Shown piece after piece: positions 1 to 8,999 of a DNA stretch of 64,000 nucleotides. A program made the translations under genes and the position numbers. Numbering within the stretch: the first letter of the stretch is position 1; each line of letters starts with the position of its first letter. The DNA is taken from positions 37,606 to 101,605 of the forward strand of contig JAFTDJ010000003.1 in the NCBI GenBank assembly GCA_017454265.1. Reading direction: 5' to 3'. This DNA is from Bacteroidales bacterium (lineage in GTDB: Bacteria > Bacteroidota > Bacteroidia > Bacteroidales > UBA932). Under the pieces are notes generated by a model. It had not been told where the DNA came from and did not search any database. It saw nothing but the letters and a program-made list of their open reading frames with translations.

Positions 1-2
1 CC

Positions 3-365
3 GAGGCTGATGCCAAGGAACTCAAGGCCAACGGATGCTGGTGCTGCTGCGAGGTTTCCAATATGGGATGCCAGCCTGACGCCATCCATTATTTCCAGCA
101 CAACGGTGTGCTGTTCGCCCCCGGCAAGGCGGTGAACGCCGGCGGAGTTGCTACTTCAGGCCTGGAAATGACCCAGAACGCCTCCCACATCAGCTGGAGC
201 GGCAAGGAAGTGGACGACAAACTGCACTTCATCATGGATTCCATCCACGAGCAGTGCGTCAAGTACGGTACCCAGCCGGACGGAAGCATTGACTACGTGA
301 AGGGCGCCAATATCGCCGGATTCATGAAAGTCGCCACTGCAATGCTCGAGCAGGGAACCATCTAG
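3..365 (+). CDS. gdhA: NADP-type glutamate dehydrogenase, C-terminal part (5' end outside window)
   Basis: Only the last 120 codons are present; the reading frame is open from base 3 and the start lies upstream of the window. The family interconverts glutamate and 2-oxoglutarate plus ammonium in the cytoplasm. The visible part carries conserved C-terminal blocks of hexameric bacterial GDH: VLFAPGKAVNAGGVATSGLE, a helix with the spacing of family members, and the terminal VKGANIAGFMKVATAML block that closes the Rossmann domain. Cofactor preference cannot be read from this fragment; NADP type is inferred from similarity to the E. coli GdhA C-terminus. The protein ends at the normal family position, so nothing suggests truncation at this end. 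Confidence 0.93.
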   Translation, partial: EADAKELKANGCWCCCEVSNMGCQPDAIHYFQHNGVLFAPGKAVNAGGVATSGLEMTQNASHISWSGKEVDDKLHFIMDSIHEQCVKYGTQPDGSIDYVKGANIAGFMKVATAMLEQGTI

Positions 366-384
366 TCATCATCATTTATGATGA

Positions 385-415
385 TTTGACTTTTCTGTAA
401 ATATTTTTAAATTTG
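385..415 (+). promoter_or_regulatory. Bacteroidetes-type promoter for the FN3/GLUG lipoprotein gene
   Basis: TTTG at 385-388, a 19-bp spacer, then TAAATTTG at 408-415, which is an exact match to the Bacteroidetes -33/-7 consensus. Predicted transcription start is near 420, about 45 nt before the ATG at 466. The -7 box shares its last base with the left arm of the gdhA terminator. Confidence 0.65.
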
Positions 416-452
416 CTATCTCAACGTGTAGCCGTCCGGATAGCATTTTTTT
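415..452 (+). terminator. Intrinsic terminator after gdhA
   Basis: Inverted repeat GCTATC (415-420) / GATAGC (439-444) followed by A and seven T. It lies 50 bp after the gdhA stop. A weaker AT-only hairpin, ATCATCAT/ATGATGAT, sits just upstream at 368-385. A transcript starting at the neighbouring promoter would begin inside the left arm and so could not form this hairpin. Confidence 0.55.
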
Positions 453-465
453 ATTTTATACAGAT

Positions 466-3400
466 ATGAAACGTTTTTTGTCTTTTGCGCTGTTGGCAGT
501 CTTTGTGGCTGTAGCGGCGGGCTCTTGTCAGAAAGTGCCCGTGGTATTGTCTGCACCTGTGATTACCGGTGCGGTACCTACGAGCAACTCGGTAAAAGTG
601 GACTGGAACTCCGTGAACCAGGCAACCGGTTACGGCGTCCAGATTCGCAATGCAGGCGGCGACTGGTCCAATTCCACCACCGTTACCGCAACCACCGTCA
701 CATTGGAGGGCCTCACCCCCAAGACCGATTATGAAGTACGCGTTTCCGCCAGGGGCGGCGAGGGTACTGAAGAAAGTGATTTCTCGGCTCCGTACGCGTT
801 CACTACCCTGGAAGCGGCACCCACCAAGCTGGAGACTCCTTCCATCACGTCAGTTACTCCTGCGGCCAAGGGCGCTGAGATAGTCTGCACAGAAGTTGCA
901 GGAGCTACCCAATACCTGTTCCAGTTGCGCCCCGCAGGCGGTGAGTGGGCAGATTACGGCGCTTCCGGAACGCCTGCAATAGTTTTCGACCTCCTTACTC
1001 CCAAGACCGATTACGAAGTGCGTGTAAAGGCAGCTGGGGGCGGAATGGAAGACAGCGATTATTCCGAGGCATTTGCCTTCACCACCACGGAGATGGTTTT
1101 CAATTATCCTCTCACCATCGACAACGTCGAGGATTTCGTGATATGGATCAACGAAAAGGCCGGGGCATGCCAGCCCGGCGAGACCACCACACTTGCGGCC
1201 GACCTGGATCTTGCCGGAGTCGAGCTTATTCCCGTGCTCAACTACCTCGGCACCTTTGACGGCGGCGGCAAGACTCTCAAGAATGCAAAGCTCAGCAACG
1301 CCATCTTCGCCTCCGTAGATGAAAACGGTGTTGTCAAGAACCTCAATGTAGATGCCGGCAGTTCCATCGACTGGACGGCGGAGATCGAAGATATGACAGG
1401 TATAGCTTTCATCGCTTCCAAGAATAACGGCCAGGTGATTAACTGCTCCGCTGCGGGTAATATCAAGGTGTCCACTGCAACGGCAGGCCGTATCTACTGT
1501 GCAGGTATCGTCGGCGAGTCCGAACTCGGATACGTGGAAGGATGCAAGTTTACCGGCAGCATCGACGTTGAGCTTTCCGGCACTTCCGCTTCCTGCAGTG
1601 CAATTGCAGGCGTCGTGGGCCGTATCGGCAACAAGGAAAGAGCCGGCCAGGTAATCGCCAGGGACTGCGTCAACGAGGGCAAGATCAAGTTCCTTTTCAG
1701 CGGCCCTTCCCAGGGAATGAAGAAATTCGGAATCGGCGGCGTCATCGGACAGACTCCTTCTGTCAAGAGCGCTCCCGAGAATCACGGTACCGTGGAGAAT
1801 TGCGTCAACCGCGGAGATATAGAGTGGTCTTATCCTGCGGGCGGCTCGGGCAGTTATCCCGCTCTCGGCGGCGTAGCCGGCATTATTGAGGGCGAGCTCA
1901 AGGGTGCAAGCAACTATGGCAAGGTGACTTACACCGGCGGCAAGGATGTTGCTGCGACAGACGCCAGCATCGGCGGCGTGGCGGGTTATGTTACACGCAA
2001 TGCTTCCGATTGCCACAATTATGGTACGGTAACTGTGAATTCTGCCTTCGCAGGCGGAACCTCCCTTGCCCAAAGCGGAGGAAATACTTCGTTCAGCACC
2101 TTCGGTGGCGTATTCGGCAATGCCGGACCTTACGCTGCAGACGCCACTTACTGCGGCGACCAGGGTATCTCCATCGAGAACTGTACCAACGAGGGAGAAC
2201 TCAGCATTACTTCTTTCATGGTTGCCACCGGCGGTCCCCAGATGTGCTTCGGCGGCGTTGTCGGAGCTTCTTCCGCCAATATGAAGAATTGCCACAACAC
2301 CAAGGCGGTTACCTTCAACACCCAGACCAAGACCGTCAATGCAGGCGGCGTGGCGGGATATCTCGAGGCCAATATTGAGAACTGTTCCAACAGCGGAGCA
2401 GTCGTTGTCGACGGCCGTTCTGCAGACCATCCTGCGGCTGTCACCACCCAGGTCTACCTCGGTGGCGTGTTCGGCATGATCACCAAGGGCTCGTCCGTTG
2501 TTTCCGTAAAGAACAGCGGCGCCGTTACATTGAAAGACGTATTCACTACCGACAGCGTCTTGAGCTACGTTGGCGGCGTGAGCGGCTCCTATAAGGGCGC
2601 AATCACCGTTGACGGTGCGGAGAACAGCGGCACTGTGACGCTTGATTCCCAGAACCCTGTCTGCCTGGGCGGTGTTGCCGGAGCAATCAACGGCGAGGTC
2701 AAGAATGCCAAGAACAGCGGCAAGGTGGTAAACAACACTGCTTACGTCAGCCCCTACGACGACGGTAACGGCGGAGACAAGCTGGCTGAGATAGGCGGCC
2801 TGGCAGGTTATGCCAACGCCGTATTCACCGGATGCTCCAATACCGGAGACGTGTCCAGCAATGCTCCCAAGGGATTCGTGAGCGGCTTCGTGGGCGGCTT
2901 CGGCGATGCCGACGCTGTCTGGACAGACGGCAGCGTGAAGTGCAAGGTGACTGCCGACGCCACCAAGGCTTCCGTGCTCGGACGCTTCCGCAAGGCCAGC
3001 GGCAAGACCATAACCCTCTCCGGATTCAGTATTGAGGGCGATGCGGCCTCCCTGCCTATTATCGGCACTACTGCCGGCGGAAATTCCGTCTTTATGGAGG
3101 ACCTTTCCAAGAATGTAATGAATTACGGCGGCAAGGAATACAAGATTGTCAAGCTTGCAGACGGCCGCTGGTGGATGGCGGCTCCTCTGGCCTATGTGCC
3201 CGAGGGCAAGACGGTTTCCGCCGATCCTGCCGAGGATGCAGGTATCTGGTATCCTTACACCATAAGCAACAAGGTAGGCACTGCCGACACCTCCCGCGAT
3301 GATGCGTACCTGTACGACTATGCCACCGCTTTCGGTCTCAGTTCTTACACGGAGATTACCTATGGCACCCGCGCCGAGTTCCAGGCCGGGACCAATGTGG

Positions 3401-3900
3401 GCAACTTCCGCCAGTACGAGGGCGTCCAGGGTATCTGTCCTCCCGGCTGGTACATTCCTACAAGGGCCGACTTCCTCAAACTCGTGGGCAATTCCAACAA
3501 AGACGACAGCGCCGGTGAAACCGCAGCCGTGAACGATGAAACCGCGGTTTATTACGATAAGGCCGCGCAGGGCTCTACGGTTGTGAAATTCAACGAGGCC
3601 GGCTGGAACTTCTCCTTCCTCGGGTGCCGTTCCAAGACCAGCACCGCACAGACGGGAACCTACAATGCTGCAGCACCCATAGACGCTACCAAGTGCAGTG
3701 TGGAAGAGTGGTACGGCAAGCCTGGCCTGAGCCAGATCATGTGCTCCACTCCTTATATGCCCAACGTGGCCGGTAACAACGTCCAGTACTTCTGCTTGAT
3801 GACCACCTTCACCAAGAACTATATGACCGGGCGCCTCAACCTCAGTTACGGCAACTATCTCCACGGCATGGAGGTCCGCTGCATCCGCAAGGCCGAATAA
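466..3900 (+). CDS. Surface lipoprotein: FN3 x2, GLUG repeats, FISUMP-type C-terminal domain
   Basis: A 1144-residue predicted lipoprotein. The signal peptide ends in a lipobox (VAAGSC, Cys about residue 20). Two fibronectin type III-like domains follow (about 28-117 and 122-208), each with the KTDYEVRV strand. A GLUG-type region (about 215-870) comes next: an opening cassette ending LGTFDGGGKTLKN, then many GGVAG...NCxNxGxV repeats typical of a right-handed beta-helix. The C-terminus (about 885-1143) resembles the Fibrobacter succinogenes major paralogous domain, with RWWMAAPL, GICPPGWYIPTRADFLKL and the closing EVRCIRKAE. Export and outer-membrane anchoring are inferred from the lipobox. 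The role is unknown; adhesion or glycan binding is possible. It stands alone, with its own promoter and a strong terminator downstream. A 1004-residue open frame on the opposite strand is a composition artefact. Confidence 0.88.
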   Translation: MKRFLSFALLAVFVAVAAGSCQKVPVVLSAPVITGAVPTSNSVKVDWNSVNQATGYGVQIRNAGGDWSNSTTVTATTVTLEGLTPKTDYEVRVSARGGEGTEESDFSAPYAFTTLEAAPTKLETPSITSVTPAAKGAEIVCTEVAGATQYLFQLRPAGGEWADYGASGTPAIVFDLLTPKTDYEVRVKAAGGGMEDSDYSEAFAFTTTEMVFNYPLTIDNVEDFVIWINEKAGACQPGETTTLAADLDLAGVELIPVLNYLGTFDGGGKTLKNAKLSNAIFASVDENGVVKNLNVDAGSSIDWTAEIEDMTGIAFIASKNNGQVINCSAAGNIKVSTATAGRIYCAGIVGESELGYVEGCKFTGSIDVELSGTSASCSAIAGVVGRIGNKERAGQVIARDCVNEGKIKFLFSGPSQGMKKFGIGGVIGQTPSVKSAPENHGTVENCVNRGDIEWSYPAGGSGSYPALGGVAGIIEGELKGASNYGKVTYTGGKDVAATDASIGGVAGYVTRNASDCHNYGTVTVNSAFAGGTSLAQSGGNTSFSTFGGVFGNAGPYAADATYCGDQGISIENCTNEGELSITSFMVATGGPQMCFGGVVGASSANMKNCHNTKAVTFNTQTKTVNAGGVAGYLEANIENCSNSGAVVVDGRSADHPAAVTTQVYLGGVFGMITKGSSVVSVKNSGAVTLKDVFTTDSVLSYVGGVSGSYKGAITVDGAENSGTVTLDSQNPVCLGGVAGAINGEVKNAKNSGKVVNNTAYVSPYDDGNGGDKLAEIGGLAGYANAVFTGCSNTGDVSSNAPKGFVSGFVGGFGDADAVWTDGSVKCKVTADATKASVLGRFRKASGKTITLSGFSIEGDAASLPIIGTTAGGNSVFMEDLSKNVMNYGGKEYKIVKLADGRWWMAAPLAYVPEGKTVSADPAEDAGIWYPYTISNKVGTADTSRDDAYLYDYATAFGLSSYTEITYGTRAEFQAGTNVGNFRQYEGVQGICPPGWYIPTRADFLKLVGNSNKDDSAGETAAVNDETAVYYDKAAQGSTVVKFNEAGWNFSFLGCRSKTSTAQTGTYNAAAPIDATKCSVEEWYGKPGLSQIMCSTPYMPNVAGNNVQYFCLMTTFTKNYMTGRLNLSYGNYLHGMEVRCIRKAE

Positions 3901-3914
3901 TTAAGCCTTTGAAC

Positions 3915-3952
3915 ATCAATAAAGCCGGCTTGTAAAAGTCGGCTTTATTGAT
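3915..3952. terminator. Strong hairpin between convergent genes (bidirectional terminator)
   Basis: A 17-bp stem with one G:U pair, AATAAAGCCGGCTT paired with AGTCGGCTTTATT (outer pairs included), and a 4-nt loop. It lies between the lipoprotein gene (+) and rpsU (-). The T-tract on the + side is short and interrupted. Confidence 0.75.
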
Positions 3953-3966
3953 TTATTGTAAAAAAA

Positions 3967-4161
3967 TTACTGCTCCTCGAGGAGGCGGAGGTGCTGCACG
4001 TAGATAGCCTTCTGCTTGGCAATGCGCTTCTTCACGGAAGGCTTCTCGAAGTTCTTGCGGGAGCGCATCTCACGGACCGCACCCGTCTTCTCGAACTTGC
4101 GCTTGAACTTTTTAAGAGCACGCTCGATATTCTCGCCTTCTTTTACTTGCACGATGATCAT
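3967..4161 (-). CDS. rpsU: 30S ribosomal protein bS21
   Basis: A 64-residue protein beginning MIIVQVKEGENIERALKKFK and rich in Lys/Arg toward the C-terminus (KKRIAKQKAIYVQHLR). It is the small ribosomal subunit protein that contacts the 3' end of 16S rRNA and takes part in initiation. The frame is open to an upstream ATG at 4218, but I chose 4161. The family starts with this sequence, a purine-rich GGGGGTGATAAAGGA ribosome site precedes it, and the -7 box at 4197-4204 lies downstream of the longer start, so a transcript from it would lack that ATG. It is divergent from the PHP phosphoesterase gene. Confidence 0.95.
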   Translation of the reverse strand: MIIVQVKEGENIERALKKFKRKFEKTGAVREMRSRKNFEKPSVKKRIAKQKAIYVQHLRLLEEQ

Positions 4162-4196
4162 TCCTTTATCACCCCCTTTTTTCTTCAATTGGACTG

Positions 4197-4204
4197 CAAA
4201 GGTA
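4197..4204 (-). promoter_or_regulatory. -7 box for rpsU
   Basis: CAAAGGTA on the + strand reads TACCTTTG on the - strand, matching TAnnTTTG. Predicted start of transcription is near 4191, about 30 nt before the ATG at 4161. No convincing -33 element was found. It decides the rpsU start. Confidence 0.55.
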
Positions 4205-4217
4205 TTAAAATTTTTCA

Positions 4218-4225
4218 TATATTTG
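4218..4225 (+). promoter_or_regulatory. -7 box for the PHP phosphoesterase gene
   Basis: TATATTTG, an exact TAnnTTTG match, 19 bp before the ATG at 4245. It lies back to back with the rpsU -7 box, so the two genes share one compact control region. Confidence 0.5.
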
Positions 4226-4244
4226 TAAATCGCACAAAAAAATT

Positions 4245-5441
4245 ATGAAGAAACTGTTTCTAATCCTATCTGCGGTTCTGCTGACGCTCACGTCTTCTGC
4301 GACCGTGCCCCATAAGTCTGTAATCCCCGATATTCCCGGATACAAGACCTTGAAGGGCGATTTTCATATGCATACCAACTTCAGCGACGCCTCCGTGTGG
4401 CCTGTGACCCGCGTGGACGAGGCTGATTTCGACGGTCTGGACTTCATCTCCATGACGGACCATCTGGAAACCCACCACCAGCATATGGTCAAGGATTTCG
4501 CGGCAAATGCAGACCGTAACAGTTCCTACGAGATTGCGCTCAAGGCCGCAAAGAAGTACGGAATCCTCGTGATTCACGGGGCTGAGCTTACCCGCGGCAC
4601 GCGTATCTTCCCGGGCCATTTCAACACCCATTTCATCACCGACGGCAATGCTGTAGCCGCCGCCTCCGAGGCTCACAACGGCAAATATGGAAAAGATGAG
4701 GTGCGCCAGGAGGAAGAGGCCATAAAGGCCGGTCTGAAAGAGGCCAGGAAGCAGGGCGCCTTCATAGTCTGGAACCACCCCGACTGGGAGCAGCAGGCTC
4801 GCAACGAGACCAAATGGTGGCCCATTCATACGGAAATCCTGAATGCCGGGCTCATGGACGGAATCGAAATCGTAAACCGATTCAGCGGATACGACCCTGA
4901 GGCATTTCACTGGGCAATAGAGAAAGATCTTGCAATCGTGACGGGCACCGATGCGCACAAACCCATGTTCCAGTGGGTTGACTACGAGAAGGGCGAATAT
5001 CGCCCCATGACGCTCGTATTTGCAAAGGACCGTTCACTGGAAGGAATACGCGAGGCCCTTGAGGCCCGCCGTACCGCCGCTTATGCCGACGGTTGCGTTT
5101 ACGGCAAGGCGGAGTGGCTCGAACCCCTGCTCAAAGCCTGCCTGGAAATCAGCGACGTCAAGTATTCCGAGAAAAAAGTCAGCTTCACGCTGCGCAACGT
5201 CAGCACCATCCCCATCACCCTCAACAAGGCGCCGGGCAGCGAGAATCTCACCTACGCCCGCCTGCTCTATGTCAACGGCGGCGAGGAACTGACCTTCAGC
5301 ATCAACGGTGCCGACAGCCGCAAGCCCATAGGCCTGAATGAGTTCGACGTCAATCTGTATATTGCCAACTGGCTTACGGACGTTGACGCCCCGCTCAAGG
5401 TCTCGTATCACTTTGTGATGCCCGAAAAATACCGCAAATAA
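4245..5441 (+). CDS. Secreted PHP-domain metallo-phosphoesterase
   Basis: A 398-residue protein with an N-terminal signal peptide (MKKLFLILSAVLLTLTSSAT) lacking a lipobox Cys, so probably periplasmic. The PHP metal-site motifs appear in order: HMH (41-43), TDH (71-73), HGAE (111-114), then WNHPDWE and GTDAHKP further on. PHP enzymes hydrolyse phosphoesters with a multi-metal centre. The exported Bacteroidetes members are often labelled Sb-PDE-type phosphodiesterases, but the substrate cannot be read from sequence. The last third lacks PHP motifs and looks like a small beta domain. Its stop is 23 nt before a 48-codon ORF, which is followed at once by a large lipoprotein gene, so the three may form one operon from the promoter at 4218. 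Confidence 0.85.
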   Translation: MKKLFLILSAVLLTLTSSATVPHKSVIPDIPGYKTLKGDFHMHTNFSDASVWPVTRVDEADFDGLDFISMTDHLETHHQHMVKDFAANADRNSSYEIALKAAKKYGILVIHGAELTRGTRIFPGHFNTHFITDGNAVAAASEAHNGKYGKDEVRQEEEAIKAGLKEARKQGAFIVWNHPDWEQQARNETKWWPIHTEILNAGLMDGIEIVNRFSGYDPEAFHWAIEKDLAIVTGTDAHKPMFQWVDYEKGEYRPMTLVFAKDRSLEGIREALEARRTAAYADGCVYGKAEWLEPLLKACLEISDVKYSEKKVSFTLRNVSTIPITLNKAPGSENLTYARLLYVNGGEELTFSINGADSRKPIGLNEFDVNLYIANWLTDVDAPLKVSYHFVMPEKYRK

Positions 5442-5464
5442 CCAATCACCAATTCAATAACAGT

Positions 5465-5611
5465 ATGACCAAAAAAACAATTTCAGTAGTCGGGAAGGGG
5501 TACAAGGCTCCCCGCCTCGAGTATTCCGAGAAGGTCACGGAAGACCTGCTGTGTACTAGCCCGGACGGCCTCACCGAGGACTTCGGGGAAACTGATGATT
5601 TCACCTGGTAA
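5465..5611 (+). CDS. Small protein, 48 residues, function unknown
   Basis: ATG at 5465 to TAA at 5609-5611. The peptide starts MTKKTISVVGKGYKAPRLE and is strongly acidic in its second half, ending FGETDDFTW. It sits 23 nt after the PHP gene and 12 nt before the next lipoprotein gene on the same strand, a spacing typical of translated operon members. Bacteroidales genomes often carry short ORFs of this build (basic start, a hydrophobic-Glu stretch, then a Cys/Ser/Asp tail) next to fimbrillin-like lipoproteins. That resemblance is from memory, not a search. No signal peptide or membrane segment is visible. Confidence 0.6.
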   Translation: MTKKTISVVGKGYKAPRLEYSEKVTEDLLCTSPDGLTEDFGETDDFTW

Positions 5612-5623
5612 AAAGTAAGCGTT

Positions 5624-8600
5624 ATGAAAAAGATTTACATTTTTGCTGCGCTTGCTTTGGCAGCGCTCGTGTCCTGTAACAAGGAAATGGCTGTTGAGGA
5701 AGTCCTCAAGCCCGAAACCGTAAAAGAAGGCTACGTGCCCGTAACTCTCACCGCCGACTGCGGCCAGATGACCAAGTCGACTATCGAAGGAACCTCTATC
5801 GTATGGGCGGAAGGTGACGAAGTGGCAGTTTTTGCCGACGGCACCGGCGAGCCTCTGAAGTTCACCGTGAGTGAAGTGACGATGGAGGAGAAGAAGATGA
5901 AGAGCGCCAAGTTCAGCGGCGCCGTGCCCGAGGGAACCGGCACAATCACGGCAGTGTATCCCTTCAGCGAGACTCTCGTCTGTGAAGACGGGGTAGTGAC
6001 CCTGGAAATCCCCGCAGAACAGGAAATCTCCGAGGAAGAAGTCGTCGATCCCAAGGCCATGCCTTCCGTGGCATATTATTCCGCTCTCACAGAGCCTGCA
6101 ACCTTCCTCAATGCCATGGCTCTGCTGAAATTCAATGTGGGAGAACTCACCAACGTGTCCGAGGTTACTATTTCCCTCCCCGACGAATTCCCGGCAGGCC
6201 CTGTTACAGTGGTCGTGGAAAATGAGGCTTCCCTCACTATCGGAAGCAAGTGCGACAAGGCGGTTACCGTGAAGCACGAGGATTTCTTTGTGGCGGGAAC
6301 CGACTACTATGCTGTTGTGGCTCCTTTCGAGGCCGGCGGTATCACCGTCAAGAGCGTTGCTGTGGGCCGTTCCGCTGAGCGTACTTCTGCGACCCCCATC
6401 ACTCTTGAGCGTAACAAGGGACTGAACCTTGGCAACGTCACCGAGAAAGTAACCTGGAAATATTCCCAGATCTGGGACGCCGAGCAGCTCGTCGATTTCC
6501 TTGCCGGCGCCGATACCTACACTGAGGATGACGTGGTGACCGTATGCTCAGACCTCAACCTTGCCGGCGTTGAACTCGTTTCCGCCACGACATTTGCCGG
6601 AACCCTCGACGGCGACGGATACAAGATCCGCAACTGGACTTCCGAGGGCACTCCGCTGTTTACCAAACTGACGGGAACAGTTCAGGATCTCACTATCGAC
6701 GCAAGCTGCCAGCTAACTCCTGTGCCCGGGGTCTACTACGGAACCATTGCCGGAGAGCTTACGGGTAAGGTCATAGGCTGCGTGAACAGGGCCGATATTA
6801 TTGTCGACGGCGGTGACGGAACAAAACAGTTCCAGCTGGGAGGCATTGTAGGACACGGTTCTGCCGGATCTTATGTGGAAGGATGCTCCAATTACGGCAA
6901 CATCGAGGTCTCCTTTGCAGTTGGCAGTTCTAATATGAGTACCCAGTATGTCGGCGGTGTCATAGGCGTGTTCGTAGGCCCCTCCACGGAAATCCGTCTT
7001 CTGGACTGCGCAAATTATGCAGATCACCTCAGTGTAATTGCCGATAATACAGCCAAAGCCAAAGCCTTCCGCAACTGTTATATCGGCGGAGTTGTCGGCG
7101 GCACTGGCATTAATAAATCCAATGCAGGCAAATTATACGGCACTATCTCCGGCTGTACCAACGAAGCGGATGTTACCGTGGGATATAACGGCGGAACCGG
7201 CGGCGTATTCGATGCCGGCGGAATCATAGGCTATGGAGAGGTAGAGCTCATCGGCTGTGTGAACAACGGCGATGTTACATGTGCCTGTACTAATGAGAAG
7301 GTGGCAAACTGCACTGCACCGAACATCGGAGGCATCGCTGGTGCACTTTTAGGCACTGCCGCAGTGAGCGCAAGCGATTGCATCAACAACGGCGGTGTTA
7401 CGGTCAGCGGAATATTCCATAATTCCGATAATGCTACAGCCAATGGTGTAGGCGGTGTCGTATTTACCTGTATTGGCGGATGCTTCGGCGTTGTTGGGCA
7501 GGGTACATCCCAGATTAAGAACTGTTCCAACAACGGCAAAATAACCACGGATACTGCTACAAGTATTTCCGCCAGTTCGACTCACAGTGTGGGCGGCATC
7601 ACGGGGTATACCTTTGCGGCTATTGACGGGTGTGAAAACTCTGGAGAGATGGATGTTGTAAGCAAGGCAAGGAACGCACATTTTGCAGGTATTGCCGGTT
7701 ATTGCAAAATACAGCCTGTCACCAACTGCACCAATAAGGCTGACATCTATTTCAGCCATAATTGTAGCGAGCTTGCCATAGCAAGTGGTAAAACGACTAC
7801 AGAAGAAGTCTGCAATGCGGGTGGTATAGTAGGTTACGCCGCCGATGTGACAGGTGGCGCAATGTCTTCTGTCAGCGGCTGTGTTAACGAAGGCGACATT
7901 ACCTTGACTGAAGCCACCGGTCAAATACGTCTCGGAGGTGTTTCCGGTATGCATTACGGCACTGCAGACGACTGCGCCAATTCCGGAGCCATCACCCTGG
8001 AGTGCGTCCTTCAAGACAAATATCCCGAAGCAGCCAATCACGTTGGAGGAATAATAGGATATCATAACCGTGCGGAAGCCCTGGTCTCCAATTGCTCCAA
8101 TACCGGTCCCGTTTCGGCAACCCTGGTCTCCAATTCGGGTACCACCAACGTAGGCGGCGTGGTAGGAAACTATCAGAAGAAGAACGCAATGAAGGGATGC
8201 TTCAACACTGCCCCTGTGACTTTGGATGCCAACGGAGCCTCCGGTATTATGCGTGTGGCCGGCGTCATTGCCCGTACAACCGTAGCCGACAGCGACCTTA
8301 CCGGTCTCACCAACTCCGGAGACATTACTTTGCTTAACTTTGCAAGCACCGAGAAAAACAGCTACGTCGGCGGCGTACTCGGTATTTACCAGGACGGCGA
8401 CAACGATCTGCTCGAGTGTTACAACACCGGTAACGTGTACGCAGAGGGCCCCGGACTCGTGAGGGCCGGTGGTCTTTGCGGTGCGCTGTACGGTTCATTC
8501 ACTGATTGCGCCACAGAAGGCAGCGTCGAGCTCAAGGGCGTTTACGACCGCAGCTTTGCGGGAGGTCTTGCCGGATATGGCAGCGCCAGCCTTACCAACG

Positions 8601-8977
8601 TCTCCGTGAATTCCGTAATCACTGTCTCCGGACAGGGTAAGGAGTGCCCGGTCGGCTTGCTCTTTGCTGTTCCTTACAGGGAGTACACCTTCAAGAACGT
8701 AACTCTGGACGGCTCGATAACCGGAGAGAATCTTGTAGCCGGTATCCTTTGCGGAGCCTTGAACGATCTTTCCGCAACAACATCTACCAAGTCTAAGACC
8801 ATTCTTACCCTTGGCGACGAAGGCGCTCCTTTCACCATCAAGGCTACTGCCAACATCAACGGCACGCCTGTGATTGCAAATCCTTCTGCCGACAAGGACC
8901 TGATTGCCAACTTGGATTTCAAGATTGAAGAGCAGACAGAAGACGTGCTTGTTTACAAGAATGTCGTGGTAGAGTAG
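5624..8977 (+). CDS. Surface lipoprotein: fimbrillin-like N-terminus and GLUG repeats
   Basis: 1117 residues. The signal peptide ends in ALVSC, so it is a predicted lipoprotein. Residues about 30-270 resemble the fimbrillin/Mfa-like beta-sandwich found in Bacteroidales surface structures: a VPVTLTAD strand, a KSTIEG segment, VWAEGDEVAVFAD, and an ITAVYPF strand. From about 280 a GLUG cassette begins (LVDFLAGADTY, LNLAGVELVS, GTLDGDGYKIRN). It is followed to about residue 1050 by repeated GGIxGxxxG and NCxNxGxI motifs forming a probable beta-helix. No C-terminal sorting domain was recognised. Surface exposure is inferred; ligand and role are unknown. It is preceded by the 48-codon ORF and followed by a clear terminator. 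Confidence 0.88.
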   Translation: MKKIYIFAALALAALVSCNKEMAVEEVLKPETVKEGYVPVTLTADCGQMTKSTIEGTSIVWAEGDEVAVFADGTGEPLKFTVSEVTMEEKKMKSAKFSGAVPEGTGTITAVYPFSETLVCEDGVVTLEIPAEQEISEEEVVDPKAMPSVAYYSALTEPATFLNAMALLKFNVGELTNVSEVTISLPDEFPAGPVTVVVENEASLTIGSKCDKAVTVKHEDFFVAGTDYYAVVAPFEAGGITVKSVAVGRSAERTSATPITLERNKGLNLGNVTEKVTWKYSQIWDAEQLVDFLAGADTYTEDDVVTVCSDLNLAGVELVSATTFAGTLDGDGYKIRNWTSEGTPLFTKLTGTVQDLTIDASCQLTPVPGVYYGTIAGELTGKVIGCVNRADIIVDGGDGTKQFQLGGIVGHGSAGSYVEGCSNYGNIEVSFAVGSSNMSTQYVGGVIGVFVGPSTEIRLLDCANYADHLSVIADNTAKAKAFRNCYIGGVVGGTGINKSNAGKLYGTISGCTNEADVTVGYNGGTGGVFDAGGIIGYGEVELIGCVNNGDVTCACTNEKVANCTAPNIGGIAGALLGTAAVSASDCINNGGVTVSGIFHNSDNATANGVGGVVFTCIGGCFGVVGQGTSQIKNCSNNGKITTDTATSISASSTHSVGGITGYTFAAIDGCENSGEMDVVSKARNAHFAGIAGYCKIQPVTNCTNKADIYFSHNCSELAIASGKTTTEEVCNAGGIVGYAADVTGGAMSSVSGCVNEGDITLTEATGQIRLGGVSGMHYGTADDCANSGAITLECVLQDKYPEAANHVGGIIGYHNRAEALVSNCSNTGPVSATLVSNSGTTNVGGVVGNYQKKNAMKGCFNTAPVTLDANGASGIMRVAGVIARTTVADSDLTGLTNSGDITLLNFASTEKNSYVGGVLGIYQDGDNDLLECYNTGNVYAEGPGLVRAGGLCGALYGSFTDCATEGSVELKGVYDRSFAGGLAGYGSASLTNVSVNSVITVSGQGKECPVGLLFAVPYREYTFKNVTLDGSITGENLVAGILCGALNDLSATTSTKSKTILTLGDEGAPFTIKATANINGTPVIANPSADKDLIANLDFKIEEQTEDVLVYKNVVVE

Positions 8978-8999
8978 TTCTTCACGGTTTCTTTGATTA

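Noticed and set aside
850-3864. A 1004-residue open frame on the - strand opposite the FN3/GLUG lipoprotein gene
   Set aside because: No ribosome site, domain or signal. Repeated Gly/Asn/Ala codons of the sense gene avoid stops in this frame, giving Val/Gly/His-rich low-complexity sequence.
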